A DNA stretch of 64,000 nt from Promicromonospora sp. AC04 (GTDB lineage: Bacteria; Actinomycetota; Actinomycetes; Actinomycetales; Cellulomonadaceae). The notes beneath the pieces were generated by a model. It was not told where the DNA came from, made no database searches, and was given only the letters and a program-made list of their open reading frames with translations. Made by a program: the position numbers and the translations under genes. The stretch covers positions 124,001 to 188,000 of the forward strand of contig NZ_QBUG01000010.1 of assembly GCF_003058225.1 (NCBI RefSeq), written 5' to 3'. This document shows, piece after piece, positions 1 through 7,042 of this stretch; within the stretch, counting starts at the first letter, position 1; the number at the start of each line of letters is the position of its first letter.

Positions 1-65
1 TCGCCCACGACGTAGCGGTCCTGGTTTCGTGATGCGCCGCCAAGAGTCGCAGCGAGTGTCTTCAT
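1..65 (-). CDS. N-terminus of a probable PP2C-like phosphatase (cut by window start)
   Basis: The minus strand has an ATG at 65 that shares its A with the TGA stop of the next gene (65-883), followed by 21 open codons running off the window. The visible residues begin MKTLAATLGGASRNQDRYVV. The N-Q-D-R-Y context resembles the start of PP2C-family Ser/Thr phosphatases, where an early N-x-D supplies a metal ligand. Only about 21 residues are visible, so the family call is tentative. The overlap implies translational coupling with the upstream HTH-sensor gene. Confidence 0.35.
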   Translation of the reverse strand, partial: MKTLAATLGGASRNQDRYVVG

Positions 66-883
66 CAGTGCACCTTTGGTCCCCACAGCGCATCGGTCTC
101 TGTCACGGTGAGGTCGTCGAATGTGCTCTCGACGACGAGCGAGAACGGCTCTTCGCGCACGGTGTCGAACAAGTCATCGAGGTTGCGTCGGAGGTACTCC
201 ACCGCCCCGATCGATCCGAGCGCGTGTACGCCCGCAACGACGAGCACCTGACGGTTGTTACGGACGAGGCGCGCCACGTAGGCGATGTCCTTCGTCTTGT
301 CACCGACGTCCCATGGTGAGACGAACACCTCCCCGGTCTGCCGATCTGTGATGACCCATCGGCCCTCGCTGTCAGGCTCGAATGACAGGTAGGGGTCGGC
401 CTCGATCGCCTCGGCTGTGACGTGGGATGACTTGGGGCCGCAGATTGCCACGGCGTCGGCGGGCGGCTCCCACTCGCCGCCGGGTGGGATCTCGTAGGAG
501 CGTGGCTGATGCCCGAGGAGTACGAGCAGTTCCGCCATCGCATCCGCTGCCGCCTGGTCCTCGCTGGCGATGACGCCGAGTGGTCGTTCATCCAGTGCGC
601 GTCGGGGAATAGCCACGGTGACCGGGCCGACGCCAAAGAACGCCCGGGCGACCGGTGGGGCGCTCTTCCGGATCTGCGTGATCCGGCCCTTGGTCACTCC
701 GCTCGCCTTCGCGATATCCGTGTACGAGCGGCCCTCTGTGTACGCGCGATCGATCGCGGCCCTGCGAAGGCGGGCGAGCTCGGCGCTCCGGTTCTTGTAG
801 ACGTCGATGAGTTCGGTGGCGCGTTGCGCCTGGCGGAGTGGGTCTTTCTCCGCCCTGATCTGCTCGAACTCGTCGGTGTCCAT
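65..883 (-). CDS. HTH DNA-binding protein with an unrecognised C-terminal sensor-like domain
   Basis: A 272-residue protein transcribed away from the transfer operon. Residues about 35-75 form a helix-turn-helix of the sigma-region-4/Homeodomain-like type (YTDIAKASGVTKGRITQIRK). The rest (about 85-272) has conserved-looking blocks: an ICGPKSS segment near 145, a strand-rich stretch reading WVITDRQTGEVFVSP, and VVAGVHALGSIGAVEYL near 215. I do not recognise this domain; its glycine/serine loops could bind a nucleotide or other ligand (inference). Its start codon lies 10 bp from the first of three phased repeats, so it probably represses or activates itself and the divergent transfer operon. 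It overlaps the start of the PP2C-like gene by one base. Confidence 0.6.
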   Translation of the reverse strand: MDTDEFEQIRAEKDPLRQAQRATELIDVYKNRSAELARLRRAAIDRAYTEGRSYTDIAKASGVTKGRITQIRKSAPPVARAFFGVGPVTVAIPRRALDERPLGVIASEDQAAADAMAELLVLLGHQPRSYEIPPGGEWEPPADAVAICGPKSSHVTAEAIEADPYLSFEPDSEGRWVITDRQTGEVFVSPWDVGDKTKDIAYVARLVRNNRQVLVVAGVHALGSIGAVEYLRRNLDDLFDTVREEPFSLVVESTFDDLTVTETDALWGPKVH

Positions 884-892
884 GGTTCCCGA

Positions 893-992
893 GTTTAGAC
901 CCCTTGACGGATCGCCCTGCGGGGCCTACCTTCGTGTTTAGACCCCTCAACTCGACGGGTTCTGAAGCGGGTCGGGTGTTTAGACCCCTCAA
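893..992 (+). promoter_or_regulatory. Three phased 15-bp direct repeats in the divergent control region
   Basis: GTTTAGACCCCTCAA occurs exactly at 936-950 and 978-992, and as GTTTAGACCCCTTGA at 893-907. The starts are 43 and 42 bp apart, about four helical turns, so all three sites face the same side of the DNA. The array fills the gap between the HTH-sensor gene (start 883) and the element's main operon (start 1008). The last copy abuts the AGGAGGAG ribosome binding site. Inference: binding sites for the HTH-sensor protein or another element regulator. Confidence 0.75.
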
Positions 993-1007
993 CAGGAGGA
1001 GAAGAGC

Positions 1008-1460
1008 ATGGCGATGCAGCGACGGTTTGCGGTGGCTCACGGGGACGTGTTCCCGGCGGGTGCGGTGATGAAGGGTGAGGTCCAGCCGGTGGGGGACTTC
1101 GATGCTCCGAAGCGTGAGGACGGGTCGCGTCCTCAGCAGCTCGACAAGGAGACGGGTCTGCCGCTGTGGCAGGTGGTGGTGGCTGACCTGGATGACGAGG
1201 GGAACAAGAGCGACGCGGGTGTGTCGGTCAAGATCCCGTCCCGGGTCCAGCCGGTGCCTCCGGTCGCGGTCTCGATCCCGGGCACGCCGATCACGCTGCG
1301 CCTGGTGGAGTTCGTGGGGCTGACGGCTCTGCCGTACGTGGACGACAACGGCAACCGGCCGCGTCTGGCGTGGTCGTACAAGGCCGAGGACATCTGCGCC
1401 CCGGGCAAGGCGGATGTGGCCACCCCGGCCCGCCCGGACGCCGGTAAGGCCGCGGCCTGA
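1008..1460 (+). CDS. Pra-like activator of replication/integration/excision (putative)
   Basis: A 150-residue soluble protein and the first gene of the long rightward operon. The start has a strong AGGAGGAG ribosome binding site. The stretch 'LDKETGLPLWQVVVADLD...VSVKIPSRVQPVPP' and the later 'LAWSYKAEDI' resemble proteins annotated in Streptomyces integrative elements as plasmid replication, integration and excision activators (Pra of pSAM2). The C-terminus is a short Ala/Pro tail. The family assignment is from memory of motif style, not a search; a DUF-type hypothetical is the alternative. The stop overlaps the next start (TGATG). Confidence 0.5.
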   Translation: MAMQRRFAVAHGDVFPAGAVMKGEVQPVGDFDAPKREDGSRPQQLDKETGLPLWQVVVADLDDEGNKSDAGVSVKIPSRVQPVPPVAVSIPGTPITLRLVEFVGLTALPYVDDNGNRPRLAWSYKAEDICAPGKADVATPARPDAGKAAA

Positions 1461-1720
1461 TGTCCCGGGCGTCGTCGCTGGCGGCCGCTGCGGACTACCT
1501 GTCTGAGGCCGTCCGTGGCCTGGCTGGTGCCGCTCGGTTGCTCGACCACGCCGGGGTGCTGGGTGGCGCGGACTCGGCTCGGGACCTGCACGGGCGGGCC
1601 GAGTCCCTGCACACCGATATCAGTCTCGCGGCCTCGGTCGCGCACCGGGCGGAACGCCCTGAGTTCTACGACGAGTCCGGCCGGTGGGTCGGGCGCACGG
1701 ATGGAACGGAGAAGAGCTGA
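1460..1720 (+). CDS. Small hypothetical protein of the element operon
   Basis: An 86-residue, Ala/Leu-rich, mostly helical protein (LAAAADYLSEAVRGLAGAARLLDHAG) with a charged C-terminus. No family recognised. The start overlaps the preceding stop and its own stop overlaps the next ATG, so it is translated in a chain of coupled small genes. Amphipathic helices suggest a small oligomeric or adaptor protein (inference). Confidence 0.6.
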   Translation: MSRASSLAAAADYLSEAVRGLAGAARLLDHAGVLGGADSARDLHGRAESLHTDISLAASVAHRAERPEFYDESGRWVGRTDGTEKS

Positions 1721-1968
1721 TGGCACGCACGCGTACTACCCGGCGGGTCAACCGTCGTGTCGTGGCAGCGCTGGAGGCAGCGGCGCAGACCGCTGAGACG
1801 GGCCGTGAAGGGCTGCGCAAGGCAGCGATGGCGATGGACGTGGTGCAGGCGGAGACGCGGCTGCATGACGACCTGGCCGACCGGGTCAATCACGCATGGG
1901 TCAACGCGGCAGACGCCGCTTTCGAGCTGCGGGCCCGGCTGGCCGCTGAACAGAACGGAGAGCGCTGA
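1720..1968 (+). CDS. Small helical protein, paralogue of the next gene
   Basis: An 82-residue protein. The ATG at 1720 overlaps the previous stop and follows GGAGAAG; a longer in-frame start at 1684 is less likely because it would lie inside the previous gene. Its N-terminus (TTRRVNRRVVAALEAA) matches the next gene's (TTRQVNRRAIAALEAA), indicating tandem duplication. Predicted all-helical; function unknown. Confidence 0.6.
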   Translation: MARTRTTRRVNRRVVAALEAAAQTAETGREGLRKAAMAMDVVQAETRLHDDLADRVNHAWVNAADAAFELRARLAAEQNGER

Positions 1969-2213
1969 TGGCACTGGATGAGACGACACGGCAGGTCAAC
2001 CGGCGCGCGATCGCGGCGTTGGAGGCGGCGAAGAAAGGGCTCGGTGATGCGGCCAATGAGCTCAGGGTGGCGTGCTGGCCGCTGGAGGACCTGAGCCAGG
2101 TCACCAACGCCCATGACCCGGCGCTGGAGGAGATGCACGCGGTCCTGGCCCGGGTCCGGGCTGCCCGGGAGGACGTGGCCCGTCGCTGGCTCGCTGAGAG
2201 CGAGGGCGAGTGA
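1968..2213 (+). CDS. Small helical protein, paralogue of the preceding gene
   Basis: An 81-residue protein whose ATG overlaps the previous stop. It shares the N-terminal TTRxVNRRxxAALEAA block with its upstream neighbour but diverges afterwards, with a long amphipathic C-terminal helix (LEEMHAVLARVRAAREDVARRW). The pair may be duplicated accessory proteins of conjugation or copy control; nothing in the sequence identifies the role. Confidence 0.6.
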   Translation: MALDETTRQVNRRAIAALEAAKKGLGDAANELRVACWPLEDLSQVTNAHDPALEEMHAVLARVRAAREDVARRWLAESEGE

Positions 2214-2431
2214 TGAACCAGGCAGAGCGGGAAGCCATGCAGGCAGTCCAGTGGTCGCTAGGTCAGGCGCTGGACGAGCTGGCGTGGGCGCTTACCCGAG
2301 CACCCGAAGCCCCGGGTACCGAAGAGACCGTGGCCCGGCTGGACAAGTGCGCGGACGTGCTCGATGAGGTCAAGACCGAGGTGGAGCGCCGGTTAGGCGT
2401 CCCGCTGTTCGTACCCGAAGGAGAGAGCTGA
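2213..2431 (+). CDS. Small acidic helical protein of the element operon
   Basis: 72 residues from the ATG at 2213, which overlaps the previous TGA; a GTG at 2210 directly before it is an alternative start. Leu/Ala/Glu-rich helices (MQAVQWSLGQALDELAWAL), no cysteines, no recognised family. The stop overlaps the next ATG at 2431. Confidence 0.55.
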   Translation: MNQAEREAMQAVQWSLGQALDELAWALTRAPEAPGTEETVARLDKCADVLDEVKTEVERRLGVPLFVPEGES

Positions 2432-2673
2432 TGTTTGAGCTGTTCAAGCGAGACAAGCGCCAGGTCCTGGAGCCCGAGGACGTCTACCACTTCGAGTCCG
2501 GATACCAGCACATGGACTTGGCCGCCGAGGCAATGCGCGTCGCCGCGTCACAGGTCGGAGAACTGGACATCGACCTCGGCGAACGCGCCTACAAGCTCGC
2601 CCAGCGAGCCCACCAGCTCCAGATCGACTTCCGCGCCGCCTACCAGCGCGCCGAGCAGGACGGAGAGTACTGA
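2431..2673 (+). CDS. Small helical protein preceding the DNA translocase
   Basis: 80 residues, start overlapping the previous stop, ribosome binding site AAGGAGAG. The C-terminal half is a long amphipathic helix (LGERAYKLAQRAHQLQIDF). Its stop overlaps the ATG of the FtsK-like translocase, so the two are translationally coupled. It could be a small partner of the translocase, but no family is recognised. Confidence 0.6.
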   Translation: MFELFKRDKRQVLEPEDVYHFESGYQHMDLAAEAMRVAASQVGELDIDLGERAYKLAQRAHQLQIDFRAAYQRAEQDGEY

Positions 2674-4316
2674 TGGATACCGACCGCCTGCGCTTGGCGC
2701 TGGACGAGCGAGTCAAGGCCGCCCGGGCACGCCTGCGGGCCGCCACGGTGGGTCGTCCCGGGTGGTCCGGCCGCACCTGGCGAATCCTGGCCTGGATCGC
2801 GTACCGGGACTGGATGTTCACCCGTGGCCTGACCATGTGGATGGCCAAGCACGCCGTGTTCGTCCTGGTCGTCGGGGCGGTCTCGTTCGGGTGGTGGGGC
2901 ATCCTCACCCTCGCCGACCTCCCCGGCGACCGGATCACCGGCCCGGTACTGCTGGCCCTGGTGTTCCTGTCCCCGGGCCTGGTGCATGGCCTGTGGGCCG
3001 CGATCACGCCGTACGGGTACCTGGTCCGCATGCACGGCCGCAAGATGGTCGCCTCCTGGCCCGCCGTCGCTGCCGCCTGCGGGATCGGTGAGCGTCAGGT
3101 CGGCGGTGAGGTCTTGGTCCCGAAGCTGTCCAAGATCCGCTACGAGACCGGTGCGATCGTCCTGCGGATCCACACCATGGCCGGACAGACCCTGGACACC
3201 CTGCACCGTGCCGCCCCCGCGATCACCACGACCTACAAGGCCCACGGGTTCTCCACCACGACCGTCCGCCCCGGGGTGCTCGACCTGGGCCTGTTCACCA
3301 CGGCACGCATCGCCGGGGCTGTTGCCCGGCTGCCGCGCCTGGAGGCCGCGACACCCGACTGCCTGGCCGTCGGCCGGACCCGCTCCGGACAGGTCGCCCA
3401 ACTCGTTGTCCGGGGACGGCACACCCTCGTCGTCGGTGCCACCGGCGCGGGCAAGGGCTCGGCGTTGTGGTCGGTGGTCGGCAACCTCGCCCCCGCCGTC
3501 CACACCGGCGCTATCGAGCTGTCCGGCCTGGACCTCAAGGGCGGCATCGAGCTGGAGATGGGCCGGACCCTGTTCACCCGCATCGCCTACGAATCCACCG
3601 ACTCCCTGCGGGTCCTGAACGAACTGGTGGCCATCATGAACCGCCGCAAGGAGACCATGCGCGGCGTCTCCCGCCTGCACGAGCCTCGCCCCGGTGACCC
3701 GCTGCACGTCCTGGTCATCGACGAGCTCGCCGACCTGATGGCCTACTCCGACTTCGAGACCCGGCGCGAGGCAGACCGGCTCATGTCCAAGCTCCTGACC
3801 CAAGGCCGCGCCCTCGGCGTCGTCGTCCTGTCCTGTGTGCAAAACCCCCGGCAGGAAGCCGTCGGGCAACGCAACCTCTACCCGCAGAAGATCGCGCTAC
3901 GCCTGGACTCCGACATCGAAACGGACATGGTCCTTGGCCCGGCGATGGCTCTTGCGCCGGCGCACACGATCCTGGAGACCGACCCGGGCACCGCGTACCT
4001 CGTGCGGGAGGACGGCTCCCCGGAGCTGATGCGGTTCGACTACTGGCCCGACGATCTGATCCGCGACGTCGCCCTCCGGTTCGCCGCGCCCCGCCCGGCT
4101 CGAGCCCCCTCGGGCTCGGTCTCCGTATCGGACGCGGACGCCGTGACGGCCTGGGCCACTGCCGGTCGACGCCTGCACACCGTCGCCGCCGACGTGCCCA
4201 ACGAGAACGGGCCCGGCAAGACCAGCGACAACCCCACACCACGCCAGCGCAAGCCCCGCGCACCGCGCAAGCCCCGCGCGCCCCGCCCGGCCGCTCCGGC
4301 CACTGAGGAGGTCTGA
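2673..4316 (+). CDS. FtsK/SpoIIIE-type conjugative DNA translocase (TraB/TraSA-like)
   Basis: A 547-residue protein. Two hydrophobic segments occur at about residues 65-85 and 88-115, anchoring it in the membrane. The motor domain follows, with Walker A GATGAGKGS near 255 and Walker B VLVIDELADLM near 347. The C-terminal tail (about 480-547) is basic, Pro/Arg/Lys-rich and probably binds DNA. Known: in actinomycete integrative elements one such protein pumps double-stranded DNA between mycelial cells without a relaxase. It sits in the coupled operon directly before the Spd-like gene, as in pSAM2-type elements. Confidence 0.85.
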   Translation: MDTDRLRLALDERVKAARARLRAATVGRPGWSGRTWRILAWIAYRDWMFTRGLTMWMAKHAVFVLVVGAVSFGWWGILTLADLPGDRITGPVLLALVFLSPGLVHGLWAAITPYGYLVRMHGRKMVASWPAVAAACGIGERQVGGEVLVPKLSKIRYETGAIVLRIHTMAGQTLDTLHRAAPAITTTYKAHGFSTTTVRPGVLDLGLFTTARIAGAVARLPRLEAATPDCLAVGRTRSGQVAQLVVRGRHTLVVGATGAGKGSALWSVVGNLAPAVHTGAIELSGLDLKGGIELEMGRTLFTRIAYESTDSLRVLNELVAIMNRRKETMRGVSRLHEPRPGDPLHVLVIDELADLMAYSDFETRREADRLMSKLLTQGRALGVVVLSCVQNPRQEAVGQRNLYPQKIALRLDSDIETDMVLGPAMALAPAHTILETDPGTAYLVREDGSPELMRFDYWPDDLIRDVALRFAAPRPARAPSGSVSVSDADAVTAWATAGRRLHTVAADVPNENGPGKTSDNPTPRQRKPRAPRKPRAPRPAAPATEEV

Positions 4317-4318
4317 CC

Positions 4319-4993
4319 ATGAACCGCACCGTCGTCCGGATCGCCGCTGACTCTCGCCCGGTGCTGACGTTCACCGTCGTGCTGACCGTGGCCGTCGCAC
4401 TGGCCTCGTTCGCCCTGTCATTCGCGTCACTGCGGGACGCCGCCCTGTGGGGCCGGGTCCCCGAGTCACTGGCGTTCCTCGTCCCCGTCGTCATCGACGC
4501 GAGCGTGCTCGTCTACGGCCTCGTCGCCCTGGTGCTGCGGGCTCGTGGCCGGTCCTCGGCGTGGGCCTGGACCCTGATGTTCGGCTTCACCGTCGTATCC
4601 ATCGGCGCGAACGCCGCCCACGCCTACGACGTCGACCCCGAACTCAAGACCCTCGTCGGCGTCGTCCTGGTGGCCCTCGCACCCCTGTCGGTCCTCACCT
4701 CGACACACGCCCTCGCGTCACTCGTCGTCGCAGACGGTCCCGCCGTCGAACCGGAGCCGGTCCCGGCTACTGAGCCAGTCGCCGTCGCAGTCGCACCCGA
4801 GCCCGTTCCGGTCGTGATCGAACCGGCGCTACCCGTCGCCACGCCTGCCCCTGAGGCTTTGCCGGCCGAACCGGTAAGTGCCCCGGTCGGTGCCGCTCCC
4901 GCTGCTCGCCGTCCCCGTCTGGGGCGGGTCCGCCCGGTCACTCAGGACGCCCTGGACCTGCCCGGTCTGAACATGGTGGGGGCCGACGCATGA
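4319..4993 (+). CDS. DUF2637 membrane protein (Spd-like plasmid spread protein)
   Basis: A 224-residue protein with four hydrophobic segments in residues 15-140 (a block beginning LTFTVVLTVAVALASFALSF and including LVPVVIDASVLVYGLVAL). A Pro/Glu/Val-rich linker follows, then a short basic end (PRLGRVRP). The first half fits DUF2637, common next to tra genes in actinomycete elements and thought to aid intramycelial spread. It starts 3 bp after the translocase stop. Confidence 0.7.
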   Translation: MNRTVVRIAADSRPVLTFTVVLTVAVALASFALSFASLRDAALWGRVPESLAFLVPVVIDASVLVYGLVALVLRARGRSSAWAWTLMFGFTVVSIGANAAHAYDVDPELKTLVGVVLVALAPLSVLTSTHALASLVVADGPAVEPEPVPATEPVAVAVAPEPVPVVIEPALPVATPAPEALPAEPVSAPVGAAPAARRPRLGRVRPVTQDALDLPGLNMVGADA

Positions 4994-5262
4994 TCGCCTC
5001 ACCGGGAGCAACGTTGCGCGCTTCTTGCGCCCGGCCGGAGAACCAGGACCTGCCCTGGATCGCTGAGGACGCCTCGCCCCTGGCACGGGCGCTGATGGCC
5101 CGGGTGTGCGCCTCCTGCCCGATTCTGGCCGCCTGCGCCCTCGAAGTCGCCACCACGTCGACCACGGCGGGGTTCTGGGCCGGACGGGACCGCACCCTGT
5201 GGCGTGATCCCGTGACGGTGCAGGACACCCTGCCCGGTCTCGAACTCGGCACGGCAGCATGA
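4990..5262 (+). CDS. WhiB-family iron-sulfur protein, compact
   Basis: 90 residues. Cysteines at 13, 40, 43 and 49 form the WhiB pattern C-xn-C-x2-C-x5-C for a 4Fe-4S cluster, followed by the characteristic G-[IV]-W-like turn (GFWAGRD). Only a short tail follows the turn and there is no obvious basic AT-hook, so DNA binding may go through sigma-factor contacts. Its presence inside the transfer operon suggests redox- or NO-sensitive control of the element (inference). It overlaps both neighbours by 4 bp. Confidence 0.75.
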   Translation: MIASPGATLRASCARPENQDLPWIAEDASPLARALMARVCASCPILAACALEVATTSTTAGFWAGRDRTLWRDPVTVQDTLPGLELGTAA

Positions 5263-6836
5263 ACACCGAAACACAGGGCACGTTCCCCGGGTTCGGGGAG
5301 CATGCACCGCTGGAGGTCGGTCCCGGTGCCCTGGGGTTCGCTACCCAGTCGGCCCGGGGCCGGTCCCTGCGCTCCGCCCTCCAAGCCTTCTCCGAGACTG
5401 CTGCCGCCGTCGGGTACTGCTCGCACCCGGTCAAGCTCTCCGGGTCCTCCATGACGATCGACACCACCACTGGCGAGGTCGTCGGGCAGTACTCCTCCGA
5501 CGACGCACCCATGGGCCAGCTCTACCGCCCCTGCGGCAACCGGCGTGAGGACGTCTGCCCGGCCTGCTCCCGCGTCTACGCCCGCGACACGTTCGCGATG
5601 ATCCGATCCGGCCTGCTCGGCGGCAAGACCGTGCCCGAGACGGTGGCAGACAACCCGCTCGTGTTCGCCACGCTGACCGCACCCTCGTTCGGCCACGTGC
5701 ACGGCATCCGGTCCAAGAACGGGCACAAGTCCGGGGGCATGTGCCGCCCCTACGACCGGAACAAAACCTGCGAGCACGGCCGGTCCAAGTCCTGCATGAC
5801 CACCCACTCGGAGAGTGACCCGGTGGTGGGTGCTCCGCTGTGCTGGGACTGCTACGACTGGACCTCAGCCGTCGTGTGGCAGTGGCACGCCCCGGAGCTC
5901 TGGCGGCGCTTCACGATCGCCCTCCGCCGTGCCCTGGCGGGCTACCTCGGCCTGACCGACTCCGAGTTGAAGCGGGCGGCGTCGGTGCAGTACGCCAAGG
6001 TCGGCGAATACCAGTCCCGCGGCCTGATCCACTTCCACGCCCTGGTCCGCCTCGACGGCCCCGACGGACCCGGCACGCCCGCCCCCGTCGACGGCGTGAC
6101 GCTTGCCGAGCTGATCGAGTCGGCCGCACGGGGTGTGCGGGTCGAGGTTCCTCCGGTCGATGGTGCAGACGTGCCGCGCGTGCTGGCCTTCAGGTCCCAG
6201 CTCGACACACGGACCGTCCGCACTGGCCTACCGGGGTCGGCTGCCGACGACGCTCGTTCGTCCGGCACTCTCGTGCCCGAACAGGTCGCGGGGTACCTCG
6301 CGAAGTACGCCACGAAGTCGACCGACGTCGACCCCGCATCACCCCGGCCGCACCTGGCCCGGATGACCCGTGAGTGCCGCCGGTTGGCTGACCGTGCCGC
6401 CACCTCGTGCCGCCGGCCCGGGTATGAGCCGGAGGAGGACGAAGACGGATGCGTCTGCGGGACGTGCGCTGAGTCGCCGTACCGGCTCCTGGCCAAGTGG
6501 GCGCACATGCTCGGCTTCCGAGGCCACTTCTCCACCAAGTCACGCCAGTACTCCGTGACCCTCGGGCGGCTGCGGCAAGCACGAGCACGGTTCGCCCGCC
6601 TCCAAGCCGAAGCCCAGCGAGCCGGTGAACCCCTCGACGTGACCGACCTGGAACGCCGCCTCCTGGCCGACGACGACGAAACAACCCTCGTCGTCGACGG
6701 CTCCTGGTCCTACGTCGGGACCGGCTGGCCAACCAACGGCGAGAAAGAACTCGCCGAGGCTGCCGCAGCTCGAGCACGCGAATACGCCAAGTGGAAAGCC
6801 GACCAGAACCGACAGGGAGGAAAGGCAGGGAAATGA
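5259..6836 (+). CDS. Rolling-circle-type replication initiator (RepSA-like)
   Basis: A 525-residue protein. A Cys-rich stretch lies near 88-103 and 165-200 (CGNRREDVCPAC, C-H motifs), a probable zinc-binding region. Residues about 132-145 (FATLTAPSFGHVHG) fit HUH motif I, HFHALVRLD near 258 fits motif II (His-x-His metal site), and AGYLAKYATKS near 346 carries the candidate nicking tyrosine. This matches pSAM2 RepSA-type initiators, which nick a double-strand origin to replicate the excised circle. The C-terminus is charged and helical. Confidence 0.8.
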   Translation: MNTETQGTFPGFGEHAPLEVGPGALGFATQSARGRSLRSALQAFSETAAAVGYCSHPVKLSGSSMTIDTTTGEVVGQYSSDDAPMGQLYRPCGNRREDVCPACSRVYARDTFAMIRSGLLGGKTVPETVADNPLVFATLTAPSFGHVHGIRSKNGHKSGGMCRPYDRNKTCEHGRSKSCMTTHSESDPVVGAPLCWDCYDWTSAVVWQWHAPELWRRFTIALRRALAGYLGLTDSELKRAASVQYAKVGEYQSRGLIHFHALVRLDGPDGPGTPAPVDGVTLAELIESAARGVRVEVPPVDGADVPRVLAFRSQLDTRTVRTGLPGSAADDARSSGTLVPEQVAGYLAKYATKSTDVDPASPRPHLARMTRECRRLADRAATSCRRPGYEPEEDEDGCVCGTCAESPYRLLAKWAHMLGFRGHFSTKSRQYSVTLGRLRQARARFARLQAEAQRAGEPLDVTDLERRLLADDDETTLVVDGSWSYVGTGWPTNGEKELAEAAAARAREYAKWKADQNRQGGKAGK

Positions 6837-7042
6837 CTACGGACATGGCAACGCCAATCACTGATCGCTTGTGGACGGTGCAGGACGTCTCGGCGTTCCT
6901 CGGTGTGCCCGTCGGCACGCTTTACGCCTGGAGGTCTACCGGTAAGGGTCCGGATGCTCGCCGCATCGGTAAGTACGTGCGCTATCGACCTGATGACGTG
7001 CGTGCGTGGGTTGCGGCCCTTCCCGTCGGGGTGGCGTCATGA
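6833..7042 (+). CDS. xis: Excisionase, MerR-like winged HTH
   Basis: 69 residues from the ATG at 6833, preceded by GGGAGGAAAGG and overlapping the Rep stop. It has the HTH_17/excisionase form: LWTVQDVSAFLGVPVGTLYAWR as helix-turn-helix, then the wing GKYVRYRPDDVRAWV. Known: such Xis proteins bend DNA at the att site and steer Int toward excision. The stop overlaps the int start (ATGA), so both are made together. Confidence 0.85.
   Translation: MTTDMATPITDRLWTVQDVSAFLGVPVGTLYAWRSTGKGPDARRIGKYVRYRPDDVRAWVAALPVGVAS

Noticed and set aside
29-319. Forward open frame at the left end
   Set aside because: It lies wholly antisense to the HTH-sensor gene and has no family resemblance or ribosome binding site.
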